From the NCBI RefSeq assembly GCF_002926165.1, contig NZ_MAGP01000121.1:62001-126000 (forward strand): a stretch of DNA of 64,000 bases, written 5' to 3'. The DNA comes from Micromonospora chalcea (GTDB lineage Bacteria; Actinomycetota; Actinomycetes; Mycobacteriales; Micromonosporaceae). Under the pieces are notes generated by a model, which was given only the letters and a program-made list of their open reading frames with translations, did no database searches and had not been told where the DNA came from. The translations under genes were made by a program, and so were the position numbers. This document shows, in pieces, positions 1-6,909 of this stretch. Positions within the stretch are counted from its first letter, which is position 1; each line of letters begins with the position of its first letter.

Positions 1-120
1 AGTTCTTCATCCATGACACCCGAGTCTTGGGTAGGGATGATGAGAAACAAGCCAGCCGATTAGCCCTCGTTGATGTCAACAAACCGACAGGGCCGAGACA
101 ATAGGCCGCCTGCCGAACCG

Positions 121-150
121 CGGGTGATGCCGGCACCTCGGCATCACCCG
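121..150 (-). terminator. Perfect hairpin downstream of the DUF397 gene
   Basis: A perfect 12-bp inverted repeat (arm CGGGTGATGCCG) with a 6-base loop lies 10 bp beyond the stop of the minus-strand DUF397 gene. There is no clear T-tract, so this is a probable terminator or 3'-stabilising hairpin. The first 120 bases of the window contain no gene that I can support. Confidence 0.6.
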
Positions 151-159
151 CGTCACGGC

Positions 160-357
160 TCAGACCCGTTCGTTCAGCCGCCCCCCGCGAACCGCCCCGA
201 CGAATCGGGACCACGCCGCCGGGTCGAAGTTGAGCACCGGCCCCTTCCGATCCTTGGTGTCCCGCACACCGACCGCATCGGCGAAACCGGCCACCTCGAC
301 GCAATCGCCTTCACCGCCGGATCGGGACGACTTGCGCCACACTCCATCACGTCCCAT
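160..357 (-). CDS. DUF397 domain protein (BldB-like small protein)
   Basis: This 65-residue protein contains the DUF397 signature: WRKSSRSGG near residues 7-15, a central CVEVA segment, an RDTK turn and a C-terminal AAWSRFVGAVR helix. The family is actinobacterial, is related to BldB, and is typically encoded next to an XRE regulator of the WhiJ type; such pairs act in developmental or antibiotic regulation and behave like antitoxin/partner modules. Its ATG overlaps the 3' end of the upstream regulator by 11 bp, so the two are translationally coupled. The biochemical role of DUF397 is unknown. Family assignment is secure. Confidence 0.9.
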   Translation of the reverse strand: MGRDGVWRKSSRSGGEGDCVEVAGFADAVGVRDTKDRKGPVLNFDPAAWSRFVGAVRGGRLNERV

Positions 358-1228
358 CGGTCATCTCCTCAGCTATCGTCATCATCAGCTTGCGGGACTC
401 ATCAGCATCGAGCGCACGTTCACCGAGCGAACGCCAGCCGTCCTCGTAGGTCTGGATCTCGTGGACCTTGTCGAGGTATGCCGCGCCGCATGGACCGTCC
501 ATGTAGATGGTGGTCGGCTCCGGTTCCCGCACGTCGGTCGGGAAGTCGAGCATGGTGAACGTTCCAGCCGACGCCCAGCGGTAGAGGCCAGCGTTGAGTG
601 GGAGCACCCGGATGCGGATGTTGTGCTGATGGCTCGCCACCACCAAGGCATCGACTTGCCTACCCATCGCAGACAGATCGCGCAGCGGTCGACGTAGCAC
701 CGCCTCATTCAGGATCACGTCCAGGTAGGGAGCCCGGGGCACTGCACGTGCCAGCAGCCGTTGCCGCCGCAGCCGCACGTCCACCTTCGCTTGCCGCTCG
801 GCGTCACTCAACTGCGGGTTGTCAGTAGAGATCACCTCGGTCATGTACTCGACGGTCTGCAGTAAGCCCGGTACCAAATTTGCCTCGTACTTGCGAATCT
901 TCGTCGCGGCGGCCTCCAGCCCGACGTAGAGCTTGAACCAGTCCTTGATCGCCTCCCCGTAGCTGTGCCACCAGCCGTGCGCCTTGGTTTCCCGGGCCAG
1001 AGAGCGCATGGTTTCGATGGTTTCTCGCGACGCGCCGTAAACGCGGCACATGGCTTCCACGTCGTTCGGATGCATCGGCACCTGGCCCGTTTCGTAACGC
1101 CAGATCCGGGGCGCCGACCATTCCAGCTCCTTGGCCGCCGCTGTCACCGTGACGTGCGCGCCTTCGCGAAGTTCTCTCAGATATCTGCCGAGCTGCCTAC
1201 GCGGGACGGTGCTTCCCGAGTCGTCCAC
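347..1228 (-). CDS. XRE-family helix-turn-helix regulator with DUF5753 domain
   Basis: A 293-residue protein. The N-terminal HTH (about residues 10-65) contains LGRYLRELREGA, VTAAAKELEW and RIWRYETGQ, the pattern of an actinobacterial XRE repressor. The rest is the DUF5753 ligand/dimer domain, with ANLVPGLLQTVEY and the terminal region HEIQTYEDGWRSL typical of WhiJ-like proteins. The GTG start is preceded at 6 bp by a strong Shine-Dalgarno (AAAGGAG). It forms a two-gene unit with the downstream DUF397 gene. Family knowledge suggests a DNA-binding protein whose activity is tuned by the DUF397 partner; targets are unknown. Confidence 0.9.
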   Translation of the reverse strand: MDDSGSTVPRRQLGRYLRELREGAHVTVTAAAKELEWSAPRIWRYETGQVPMHPNDVEAMCRVYGASRETIETMRSLARETKAHGWWHSYGEAIKDWFKLYVGLEAAATKIRKYEANLVPGLLQTVEYMTEVISTDNPQLSDAERQAKVDVRLRRQRLLARAVPRAPYLDVILNEAVLRRPLRDLSAMGRQVDALVVASHQHNIRIRVLPLNAGLYRWASAGTFTMLDFPTDVREPEPTTIYMDGPCGAAYLDKVHEIQTYEDGWRSLGERALDADESRKLMMTIAEEMTDGT

Positions 1229-1353
1229 GTCATCTCCTTTGGTGTTGTCGCGTAAGGCACCTCATCCCTTGGTCTGCATTCTGCCGCGAAAGATTGTCCC
1301 GGGCCAGAGGTGAATTGACCATTGTGGTGCCCGCCGGGGACGCGGCGGGTTTC

Positions 1354-1402
1354 GCGGGGACGGATGCCTTTCCCCGAACCTCATCCCGGCATCCGTCCCC
1401 GC
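1354..1402 (+). promoter_or_regulatory. Perfect 15-bp inverted repeat upstream of the 1431 operon
   Basis: Arms GCGGGGACGGATGCC at 1354-1368 and its exact reverse complement at 1388-1402 flank a 19-base loop. The structure ends 28 bp before the ATG of the downstream operon and lies in the gap between it and the divergent XRE regulator. It could be an mRNA 5'-leader hairpin or a protein binding site; which is not decidable from sequence alone. Confidence 0.5.
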
Positions 1403-1430
1403 ACCTGACGTCAATCCACAAGGGAGAGTC

Positions 1431-1685
1431 ATGGACTCGATCGATCGTATCCTCGGCGACATTCCGCTTCCGCCCTACGTCACCGCCGAGGATGTCACCT
1501 TCGCGGTCCGGGCGATCACCGTGCACGCCCCCGAGCAGTGGCCCGAGGGACCGCGCTGTCGCAACGACCGGGCGCCGCACCCGTGCCGGTTGCACCGCTG
1601 GGGCCGACGGGTGCTCGACCAGCGCGGGCTCACCGACCGGCAGATCCACGCGCTCGTCGCCGAGCAGACGGCGCCCGTGCGGTGA
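1431..1685 (+). CDS. Small conserved hypothetical protein, first gene of a three-gene operon
   Basis: An 84-residue protein beginning MDSIDRILGDIPLPPYV; the ATG has a good Shine-Dalgarno (AAGGGAGAG). The middle has a Cys/His-rich patch (RCRNDRAPHPCRLHRWGRRV), suggesting a metal site or structural cysteines, followed by a helix RGLTDRQIHALVAEQ. I recognise no named family. The stop overlaps the next gene's GTG start (GTGA), so expression is coupled. A regulatory or accessory role is possible but unsupported. Confidence 0.75.
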   Translation: MDSIDRILGDIPLPPYVTAEDVTFAVRAITVHAPEQWPEGPRCRNDRAPHPCRLHRWGRRVLDQRGLTDRQIHALVAEQTAPVR

Positions 1686-1945
1686 TCTACGTGACCGGGG
1701 AACGCCTGCTCCCGCACCACGTCCGGGCCGCCTACTTCGACCGGCGCTGGCGCGGCCTCGACCCGACCCAGGTGCGCGACCACCTCGACCGGGTGGCCGA
1801 CGAACTCGAACGCCTGAGCCGTGAGCTGGTCACCACGCGAACCGAGGCCGAGCGCGTGCGCCAGGCGCTGCGGCAGTGGCAGTCCCAGCATCGCGCCTGC
1901 CGTCTCCGCGACCCGGACGCCCCGCCGGGCGGATGGCCCCGATGA
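1682..1945 (+). CDS. Small DivIVA-like coiled-coil protein
   Basis: An 87-residue protein starting at the GTG that overlaps the previous stop by four bases. RAAYFDRRWRGLDPTQVRDH followed by LDRVADELERL resembles the N-terminal DivIVA-domain pattern (aromatic-RRxxRGyDpxqVdxfL), and the rest (TTRTEAERVRQALRQWQSQH) is a charged coiled coil. DivIVA-domain proteins assemble at curved membranes or act as scaffolds, but this protein is far shorter than Wag31/DivIVA, so it is at most a mini-scaffold. The stop overlaps the next start (ATGA). Assignment by motif only. Confidence 0.7.
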   Translation: MIYVTGERLLPHHVRAAYFDRRWRGLDPTQVRDHLDRVADELERLSRELVTTRTEAERVRQALRQWQSQHRACRLRDPDAPPGGWPR

Positions 1946-2184
1946 CGGCACAGCGCTGGATCATCCACCTGCCCACCACGCTGACCAGCGCCGACGAGGC
2001 GGCTGCCCTCGCGGTGACGCTGCGCGACTCGCTCGGCCACGTCACGGTCATCGACTTCGGCGAGACCACGCTGAGCGAGGAGGACAGCCAGTTCGTGCGT
2101 ACCCGGGTCTGGTGCGACGCCCGGCTCGACGGCGCCGGCCGGTGCGGCCACCTCAACGACCATGACGGCCCGTGCGCGGCGTGA
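1942..2184 (+). CDS. Small conserved hypothetical protein, third gene of the operon
   Basis: An 80-residue protein starting at the ATG inside the ATGA overlap with the preceding gene. It has an alternating hydrophobic N-terminal half (WIIHLPTTLTSADEAAALAV, then HVTVIDFGETTLS) like a small alpha/beta fold, and a C-terminal CDARLDGAGRCGHLNDHD segment with Cys/His residues that could bind metal. No known family is recognised. The four-base overlaps throughout the trio imply that all three products are made together and may form one complex. Confidence 0.75.
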   Translation: MTAQRWIIHLPTTLTSADEAAALAVTLRDSLGHVTVIDFGETTLSEEDSQFVRTRVWCDARLDGAGRCGHLNDHDGPCAA

Positions 2185-2196
2185 GCGCGGCGGGCG

Positions 2197-3222
2197 TCAG
2201 GAGCGGGGGCGGTCGCGGTCCTTGGACGGCTGGACCCGCTTCGGCTCGCCGGGCATCTTCGGGTATTCCGGCGGGTAGGGCATGTCGCCCAGCCCGTCGG
2301 CGGCGTCCCGCTCGGCCCACTCCAGCAGCGGCGTGATGTCCCACGGGGCGTCGTCGATGCCGGCGTGCGGGTCGCCGCGCTCGGCGAACCGGGCCGGCAC
2401 CGTGCCCAAGTGGAAGTCGTCCGGGTCGACCTGGGGTAGTTCGTCCCAGTCGACCGGGGTGGAGACGGTGGCGCGCGCGTTGGCGCGCAGCGAGTACGCG
2501 CAGGCGATGGTGCGGTCCCGCGCCATCTGGTTGAAGTCGACGAAGACCCGTTCGCCCCGTTCCTCCTTCCACCAGGCGGTGGTGACCAGTTCGGGGCGGC
2601 GTCGTTCCAGCTCCCGGGCCAGCGCGATGGTGGCGCGGCGGACCTCCACGAACGTCCAGCGCGGCTGGATGCGCAGGTAGACGTGCACGCCCCGGCCGCC
2701 GGAGGTCTTCGGCCAGCCGGGCACGCCCAGCTCGTCCAGCAGGCCGCGCAGCTCACCGGCGGCGGTCACCGCGTCGGCGAAGTCGGTGCCGGGCTGCGGG
2801 TCGAGGTCGACGCGCAGCTCGTCGGGGCGGTCGGTGTCGGCGGCGCGCACCGGCCACGGGTGGAACACGACGGTGCCCATCTGCGCCGCCCAGGCCACGT
2901 GCGCCAGGTCGGCGGGGCACAGCTCGTCGGCCGGGCGGCCGCTGGGGAAGGCGATGCGCGCGGTGCGGACCCACGGGGGCACGCCCCGCTGCGGCACCCG
3001 CTTCTGGAAGAACATCTCCCCCTCGATGCCGTCGGGGAAGCGCTGGAGCGTGGTCGGCCGGTCGCGCAGGGCGCGCATGATCCCGTCGCCGACGGCCAGG
3101 TAGTAGCGGAAGACGTCGGCCTTGGTGAAGCCCCGCTGGGGGAAGATCACCCGGTCGGGGCTGCTCAGCCGCACCGTGTGCCCGGCTACCTCGATCTCTT
3201 CGACCGTGCCCTTGCCCGCCAT
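2197..3222 (-). CDS. ligD: Stand-alone LigD-type DNA polymerase/primase domain protein
   Basis: A 341-residue protein of the LigD polymerase (archaeo-eukaryotic primase-like) family used in bacterial non-homologous end joining. Catalytic acidic residues are in RVDLDPQPG (Asp139 and Asp141) and VFVDFNQ (Asp229), with the SGGRGVHVY nucleotide-binding loop at about 174-182. Only the polymerase module is present: no ligase or phosphoesterase domain is fused, and neither ku nor a ligase lies in the window. I chose the ATG at 3222 rather than the adjoining GTG at 3225 because a TATGGT hexamer lies exactly 6 bp upstream, fitting a leaderless transcript. It is divergent from msrB. Confidence 0.9.
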   Translation of the reverse strand: MAGKGTVEEIEVAGHTVRLSSPDRVIFPQRGFTKADVFRYYLAVGDGIMRALRDRPTTLQRFPDGIEGEMFFQKRVPQRGVPPWVRTARIAFPSGRPADELCPADLAHVAWAAQMGTVVFHPWPVRAADTDRPDELRVDLDPQPGTDFADAVTAAGELRGLLDELGVPGWPKTSGGRGVHVYLRIQPRWTFVEVRRATIALARELERRRPELVTTAWWKEERGERVFVDFNQMARDRTIACAYSLRANARATVSTPVDWDELPQVDPDDFHLGTVPARFAERGDPHAGIDDAPWDITPLLEWAERDAADGLGDMPYPPEYPKMPGEPKRVQPSKDRDRPRS

Positions 3223-3228
3223 CACGCG

Positions 3229-3263
3229 ACCATATGCGATGCCACCGACAGCCGACGTACCGT
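3229..3263. promoter_or_regulatory. Back-to-back leaderless promoters for the LigD polymerase gene and msrB
   Basis: On the minus strand TATGGT (3234-3229) precedes the LigD ATG by 6 bp; on the plus strand TACCGT (3258-3263) precedes the msrB GTG by 6 bp. Both fit a TAnnnT -10 element with transcription beginning at the start codon. No convincing -35 boxes are visible. Confidence 0.55.
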
Positions 3264-3269
3264 GAAGGG

Positions 3270-3680
3270 GTGAGTCTCTCCGACAACGAACTGCCCCGTA
3301 CCGAGGACGAATGGCGCGTGCGGCTGAGCCCCGAGGAGTTCCGGGTGCTCCGCGAGGCCGGCACCGAGGCGCCCTGGACCGGTGAGTACGTCGACACCAA
3401 GACCCCCGGCGTCTACCACTGCCGGGCCTGCGGGCTGGAACTGTTCCGCAGCGAGGACAAGTTCGACTCGCACTGCGGCTGGCCGAGCTTCGACGACGCC
3501 ATCCCGGGTGCGGTGAAGGAGATCCCGGACAACACGCTCGGGATGCGCCGGATCGAGATCCGCTGCGCGCGCTGCGACAGCCACCTCGGGCACGTCTTCG
3601 AGGGTGAGGGCTTCACCCCGAAGGACACCCGGCACTGCGTCAACTCGATCTCGGTGCGGCTGGAGCCCAGCGCCGGCTGA
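3270..3680 (+). CDS. msrB: Peptide-methionine (R)-S-oxide reductase MsrB
   Basis: A 136-residue MsrB that reduces methionine-R-sulfoxide in proteins using thioredoxin. Zinc ligands are the CxxC pairs CRAC (Cys51, Cys54) and CARC (Cys99, Cys102); catalytic Cys123 lies in RHCVNS, and Cys69 in SHCGWPSF may be the resolving cysteine. The GTG at 3270 is chosen because it gives the usual family length and lies 6 bp after a TAnnnT element. The gene is single and cytoplasmic (no signal peptide). Family and function are secure. Confidence 0.95.
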   Translation: MSLSDNELPRTEDEWRVRLSPEEFRVLREAGTEAPWTGEYVDTKTPGVYHCRACGLELFRSEDKFDSHCGWPSFDDAIPGAVKEIPDNTLGMRRIEIRCARCDSHLGHVFEGEGFTPKDTRHCVNSISVRLEPSAG

Positions 3681-3688
3681 CGGCGGCG

Positions 3689-3964
3689 TCACAGCCGCAG
3701 CAGGCCGCCGGCCTCGTCCACCCGGTCGGCGGCCTCGTCGTCCAGCCACACGCCGCCGGTGGCCAGGTAACGGAAGCGGTACTCCCCCGGCTTCAACCGG
3801 ACCGTCACGGTACGGGTGCCGTCGCGGCGCGGCACCAGCTCGTGCCGGCCGGGCTCCCAGCCGTTGAAGCAGCCGACCACGCTGACCGTGCCGGGCGGGG
3901 TGTCCCGGGGCAGCGAGAACGTCACCCGGGTCTGGTTGCCGAAGAGTTTGTTGCGCTTGATCAC
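3689..3964 (-). CDS. Isoamylase early-set (CBM48/AMPK-beta-like) domain protein
   Basis: A 91-residue single-domain protein: MIKRNKLFGNQ, then VTFSLPRDTPPGTVSVVGCF and NGWEPG, then GEYRFRYLATGGVWLDDE, the classic E-set/CBM48 pattern with the conserved NGW turn and YRFRY strand. Such domains bind glucans or act as interaction modules in glycogen enzymes; no catalytic domain is attached. It converges with msrB with an 8-bp gap. Role inferred only: glycogen binding or a regulatory subunit. Confidence 0.85.
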   Translation of the reverse strand: MIKRNKLFGNQTRVTFSLPRDTPPGTVSVVGCFNGWEPGRHELVPRRDGTRTVTVRLKPGEYRFRYLATGGVWLDDEAADRVDEAGGLLRL

Positions 3965-4119
3965 GGATCCTCCGGGGATTTTCGGCGGTCACCGGAGTCA
4001 ACGCTCGACACGCCGGGAGCGACACGCCGTGGGGCCGGATCAGGTTCGCCGGTTCCGGTTGCTCGATGGTGTCGTCTGCGCGACTCTCGGATGACAGGTC
4101 CGTTTTCGGGGGGTTTCGC

Positions 4120-4380
4120 ATGGCAACCTGCGAGGTTTGCGGTAACGACTACTGGATGGCGTTCGAGGTGCGCACCGTCGACGGGTCGCGGCACACGTTC
4201 GACTGCTTCGAGTGCGCGGTGCACAAGATGGCGCCGATCTGCGAGCACTGCCAGATCAAGATCGTCGGCCACGGCGTCGAGGTCTCCGGCCGCTTCTTCT
4301 GCTGCGCCCACTGCGCCCGCGCCGTCGAGGGCGAGCAGGGCGCCGAGGTACGCGACGCGGTCGGCGCCCGCCCCGCCTGA
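4120..4380 (+). CDS. Small cysteine-rich zinc-ribbon-like protein
   Basis: An 86-residue protein with repeated metal-binding pairs: CEVCGND at the N-terminus, CFEC, CEHC and CCAHCAR, alternating with short hydrophobic strands. The pattern resembles prokaryotic metallothionein-like/LIM-type zinc ribbons common in actinobacteria. ATG 4120 is chosen for its G-rich upstream sequence (a run of GGGGGG 5-10 bp before) and because all family-like sequence follows it. Likely a cytoplasmic zinc-binding protein of unknown role. Confidence 0.8.
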   Translation: MATCEVCGNDYWMAFEVRTVDGSRHTFDCFECAVHKMAPICEHCQIKIVGHGVEVSGRFFCCAHCARAVEGEQGAEVRDAVGARPA

Positions 4381-4433
4381 CGCGCGCCCCGGCCGTCCCG
4401 GCACCCGGCCCTGACGGGCAGCGGCGCGCGGCC

Positions 4434-4439
4434 TAACCT
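4434..4439 (+). promoter_or_regulatory. Leaderless -10 element (TAACCT) of the acetyltransferase gene
   Basis: TAACCT ends 6 bp before the ATG at 4446 and no Shine-Dalgarno is present, matching the TAnnnT-6-start layout seen repeatedly in this window. Confidence 0.5.
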
Positions 4440-4445
4440 GGGCCG

Positions 4446-4889
4446 ATGCCCGTCGAGTCCCACCTGGCCGGTTTCGCCGACCTGGATGCCCGCACCTTCC
4501 ACGACCTGCTCCGGTTGCGCATCGACGTGTTCGTGGTCGAGCAGTCCTGCCCGTACCCGGAACTGGACGGCCGGGACGTCGAACCCGGCACCCGCCACCT
4601 GTGGCTGACCAGCGACGGCGCCGTGGTCGCGTACCTGCGGATCCTGGCCGACCCGGGCGGCGTGGCGCGGATCGGGCGGGTGGTGGTGGCGTCGGCGGCC
4701 CGCGGCGCGGGCCTGGCCGGCGCGCTGATGGCCGAGGCCCTCGCGGTGGTGGGTGACCGGCCGTGCGTGCTCGACGCGCAGACGCACCTCGTGGGCTTCT
4801 ACGCGGGATTCGGTTTCACGGTCAGCGGCCCCGGTTACGTCGAGGACGGCATTCCGCACACCCCGATGCGCCGCGACCCAACTCATTGA
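4446..4889 (+). CDS. GNAT family N-acetyltransferase, ElaA type
   Basis: A 147-residue protein with the ElaA pattern: FHDLLRLRIDVFVVEQ near the N-terminus, YPELDGRDVEPGTRHLW, then the acetyl-CoA loop IGRVVVASAARGAGLAGALM (V-x5-RGxGxAxxL) and the C-terminal FYAGFGFTVSGPGYVEDGIPH. Substrate is unknown; ElaA-like enzymes are assumed to acetylate small molecules. Its stop codon overlaps the -35 element of the next promoter. Confidence 0.9.
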   Translation: MPVESHLAGFADLDARTFHDLLRLRIDVFVVEQSCPYPELDGRDVEPGTRHLWLTSDGAVVAYLRILADPGGVARIGRVVVASAARGAGLAGALMAEALAVVGDRPCVLDAQTHLVGFYAGFGFTVSGPGYVEDGIPHTPMRRDPTH

Positions 4890-4914
4890 CGTTTGTCACT
4901 TTTTGTGGCAACGT
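4886..4914 (+). promoter_or_regulatory. Putative housekeeping promoter of the LPMO gene
   Basis: TTGACG (4886-4891), a 17-bp spacer and CAACGT (4909-4914) resemble a sigma-70-class promoter; the -35 overlaps the preceding stop codon. The LPMO start is about 80 bp downstream with its own Shine-Dalgarno (CGGAGG), so unlike many neighbours this gene appears to have a 5' leader. Confidence 0.5.
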
Positions 4915-4995
4915 GCGGGCGGAGCCGCCACGCGGGAGAGGGCAACTCCCGACAGTCCGGGCGTCGTGCACCGACACCCATCCCGGAGGCTTTCC

Positions 4996-6111
4996 ATGTC
5001 CACTCCGTACCGCCGCCCGTTACCGCTCGCGGCGGCGATCCTCGGCGTCTGCGCGGTCGTCGCGGCGCTGCTCACCACCGCGTTCTCCGGCCCGGCCTCG
5101 GCGCACGGGTCGGTGGTCGACCCGGCCTCGCGCGCCTACAGCTGCTGGCAGCGCTGGGGCGGTGACTTCCAGAACCCGGCCATGGCCACCCAGGACCCGA
5201 TGTGCTGGCAGGCGTGGCAGGCCGACCCGAACGCCATGTGGAACTGGAACGGCCTGTTCCGCGAGGGCGTGGCCGGCAACCACCAGGGCGCCATCCCGGA
5301 CGGTCAGCTGTGCAGCGGCGGCCGCACCCAGAGTGGCCGGTACAACGCGCTCGACACCGTCGGCGCGTGGAAGACCGTGCCGGTCACCAACAACTTCCGG
5401 GTCAAGTTCTTCGACCAGGCCAGCCACGGCGCCGACTACATCCGGGTGTACGTGACCAAGCAGGGTTTCAACGCGCTCACCTCGCCGCTGCGCTGGAGCG
5501 ACCTGGAACTGGTCGGCCAGATCGGCAACACCCCGGCCAGCCAGTGGACGCGTGAGGTGGACGGCGTGTCCATCCAGATCCCGGCGAACGCGCCGGGCCG
5601 CACCGGCCGGCACATCGTCTACACCATCTGGCAGGCCAGCCACCTGGACCAGTCCTACTACCTGTGCAGCGATGTGGACTTCGGCGGGTCCGGCCCGACC
5701 ACCCCGCCGACCAGCACCCCGCCGACGAGCACCCCGCCCACCAGCACGCCGCCGACGAGCACGCCGCCGACCAGCCCGCCGCCGACCACGCCGAACCCGG
5801 CCGGCGGCTGCACCGCGACGTACGCGATCACCGGTTCGTGGGGCGGCGGCTTCCAGGCCGACGTGAAGGTGACGAACAACAGCGGCTCGCCGATCCGCGG
5901 CTGGTCGGTGAGCTGGAACTACCAGAACGGCCAGCAGGTCAGCTCGGCGTGGAACGCCACTGTCACCACGAGCGGAACACTGGTGACGGCACGAAACGCC
6001 GCCTACAACGGCTCACTCGCGCCGGGTGCGAGCACCTCGTTCGGCTTCACCGGCTCGGCCGGTGCGACGAACCCGGTGCCCAGCATCGTGTCCTGTACGA
6101 CGACCACCTGA
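4996..6111 (+). CDS. Secreted AA10 lytic polysaccharide monooxygenase with C-terminal CBM2
   Basis: A 371-residue protein. Signal peptide 1-36 ends ASA, leaving His37 (HGSV) as the mature N-terminus: with His144 in FFDQASH it forms the copper 'histidine brace' of AA10 (chitin/cellulose-active) LPMOs. The catalytic domain spans about 37-233, with the terminal YYLCSDVDF containing the axial Phe. A PPTST repeat linker (236-265) joins it to a CBM2 (about 268-371: GSWGGGFQADVKVTNN, WSVSW, WNATV). The enzyme oxidatively cleaves crystalline polysaccharide outside the cell; AA10+CBM2 is usual for cellulose-targeting actinobacterial enzymes, but the substrate cannot be fixed from sequence. Confidence 0.95.
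   Translation: MSTPYRRPLPLAAAILGVCAVVAALLTTAFSGPASAHGSVVDPASRAYSCWQRWGGDFQNPAMATQDPMCWQAWQADPNAMWNWNGLFREGVAGNHQGAIPDGQLCSGGRTQSGRYNALDTVGAWKTVPVTNNFRVKFFDQASHGADYIRVYVTKQGFNALTSPLRWSDLELVGQIGNTPASQWTREVDGVSIQIPANAPGRTGRHIVYTIWQASHLDQSYYLCSDVDFGGSGPTTPPTSTPPTSTPPTSTPPTSTPPTSPPPTTPNPAGGCTATYAITGSWGGGFQADVKVTNNSGSPIRGWSVSWNYQNGQQVSSAWNATVTTSGTLVTARNAAYNGSLAPGASTSFGFTGSAGATNPVPSIVSCTTTT
5701..5790 (+). repeat. Six tandem 15-bp units encoding the PPTST linker
   Basis: Six consecutive 15-bp units of the form ACSCCGCCSACSAGC encode the Pro/Thr/Ser linker between catalytic domain and CBM2. The last unit is degenerate. Such linkers are flexible, often glycosylated, and prone to copy-number change. 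Confidence 0.85.
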
Positions 6112-6155
6112 CGCCGGTCTTCCCGGTCGGGGCCCTGCTCGACACCCGCTGGGGT

Positions 6156-6207
6156 GTTAAGCGGGGCCCCTTCCTCTACCGCAGGCGTTAAGAAGGTGCC
6201 CTTCCTT
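6156..6207. repeat. 52-bp intergenic element, copy 1
   Basis: Two GTTAAG...GCCCTTCC half-units in direct orientation (6156-6176 and 6187-6207) are separated by a CTACCGCAGGC spacer. The right edge abuts the TCA that is the hemQ stop codon on the minus strand; the left edge lies 45 bp beyond the LPMO stop. Each half contains a GGGGCCC-type self-complementary core, so the transcript can fold in both orientations and may act as a bidirectional terminator. Confidence 0.8.
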
Positions 6208-6909
6208 TCACACCAGGCAGTTCACGATGTCGGCCACCGAGCGGCGGCGGCCGGTGTAGAACGGGATCTCCTCCCGCACGTGCCGCCGGGCGCCGGAGGC
6301 GCGCAGGTCACGCATCAGGTCCACGATCCGGTGCAGCTCGTCGGCCTCGAAGGCGAGCATCCACTCGTAGTCGCCGAGCGCGAACGACGCGACCGTGTTG
6401 GCCCGTACGTCCGGGTAGCCGCGGGCCATCTTGCCGTGCTCGGCCAGCAGCTCGCGCCGCTCCGCGTCGGGCAGCAGGTACCACTCGTACGAGCGCACGA
6501 ACGGGTAGACGCACAGGTAGGGGCGCGGCTGCTCGTCGGCGAGGAACGCCGGGATGTGGCTCTTGTTGAACTCGGCCGGGCGGTGCAGCGCCATCTGCGA
6601 CCAGACCGGGGTGAGCGCCCGGCCCAGCGTGGTGCGGCGGAACCGCAGGTACGCGTCCTGCAGCGCGTCGCTGGACGACGAGTGCCACCAGATCATCAGG
6701 TCGGCGTCGGCGCGCAGCCCGGCCACGTCGTACGTGCCCCGGACCGTGACGTCCTTGCCGGCCAGCTCGGTGAAGAGCGACTCGACCTCGTCGACGACGT
6801 TCTCCCGCAGCGACGGCAGCGGGCTGGTGGCCCGGTACACCGACCACATCGTGTAACGGATGGTCTCGTTGAGCTCCCGCAGCCGCGCCGCGTTGGTCTG
6901 CTCGGTCAT
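6208..6909 (-). CDS. hemQ: HemQ/ChdC coproheme decarboxylase
   Basis: A 233-residue chlorite-dismutase-family protein. Features include the N-terminal NETIRYTMWSVYRAT, WWHSSSSDALQDAYLRFRRT, the YPFVRSYEWYLL segment with the catalytic tyrosine region, and LLAEHGKMARGYPDVRANT containing the proximal heme His. In actinobacteria this enzyme oxidatively decarboxylates coproheme to heme b, the last step of the coproporphyrin-dependent route. It overlaps hemY by four bases (ATGA) and is the last gene of hemE-hemY-hemQ. The stop codon lies directly against a 52-bp repeat. Confidence 0.95.
   Translation of the reverse strand: MTEQTNAARLRELNETIRYTMWSVYRATSPLPSLRENVVDEVESLFTELAGKDVTVRGTYDVAGLRADADLMIWWHSSSSDALQDAYLRFRRTTLGRALTPVWSQMALHRPAEFNKSHIPAFLADEQPRPYLCVYPFVRSYEWYLLPDAERRELLAEHGKMARGYPDVRANTVASFALGDYEWMLAFEADELHRIVDLMRDLRASGARRHVREEIPFYTGRRRSVADIVNCLV

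Noticed and set aside
5701..5790. Possible CRISPR array or minisatellite in the LPMO gene
   Set aside because: The six units are contiguous without spacers and encode an in-frame PPTST linker.
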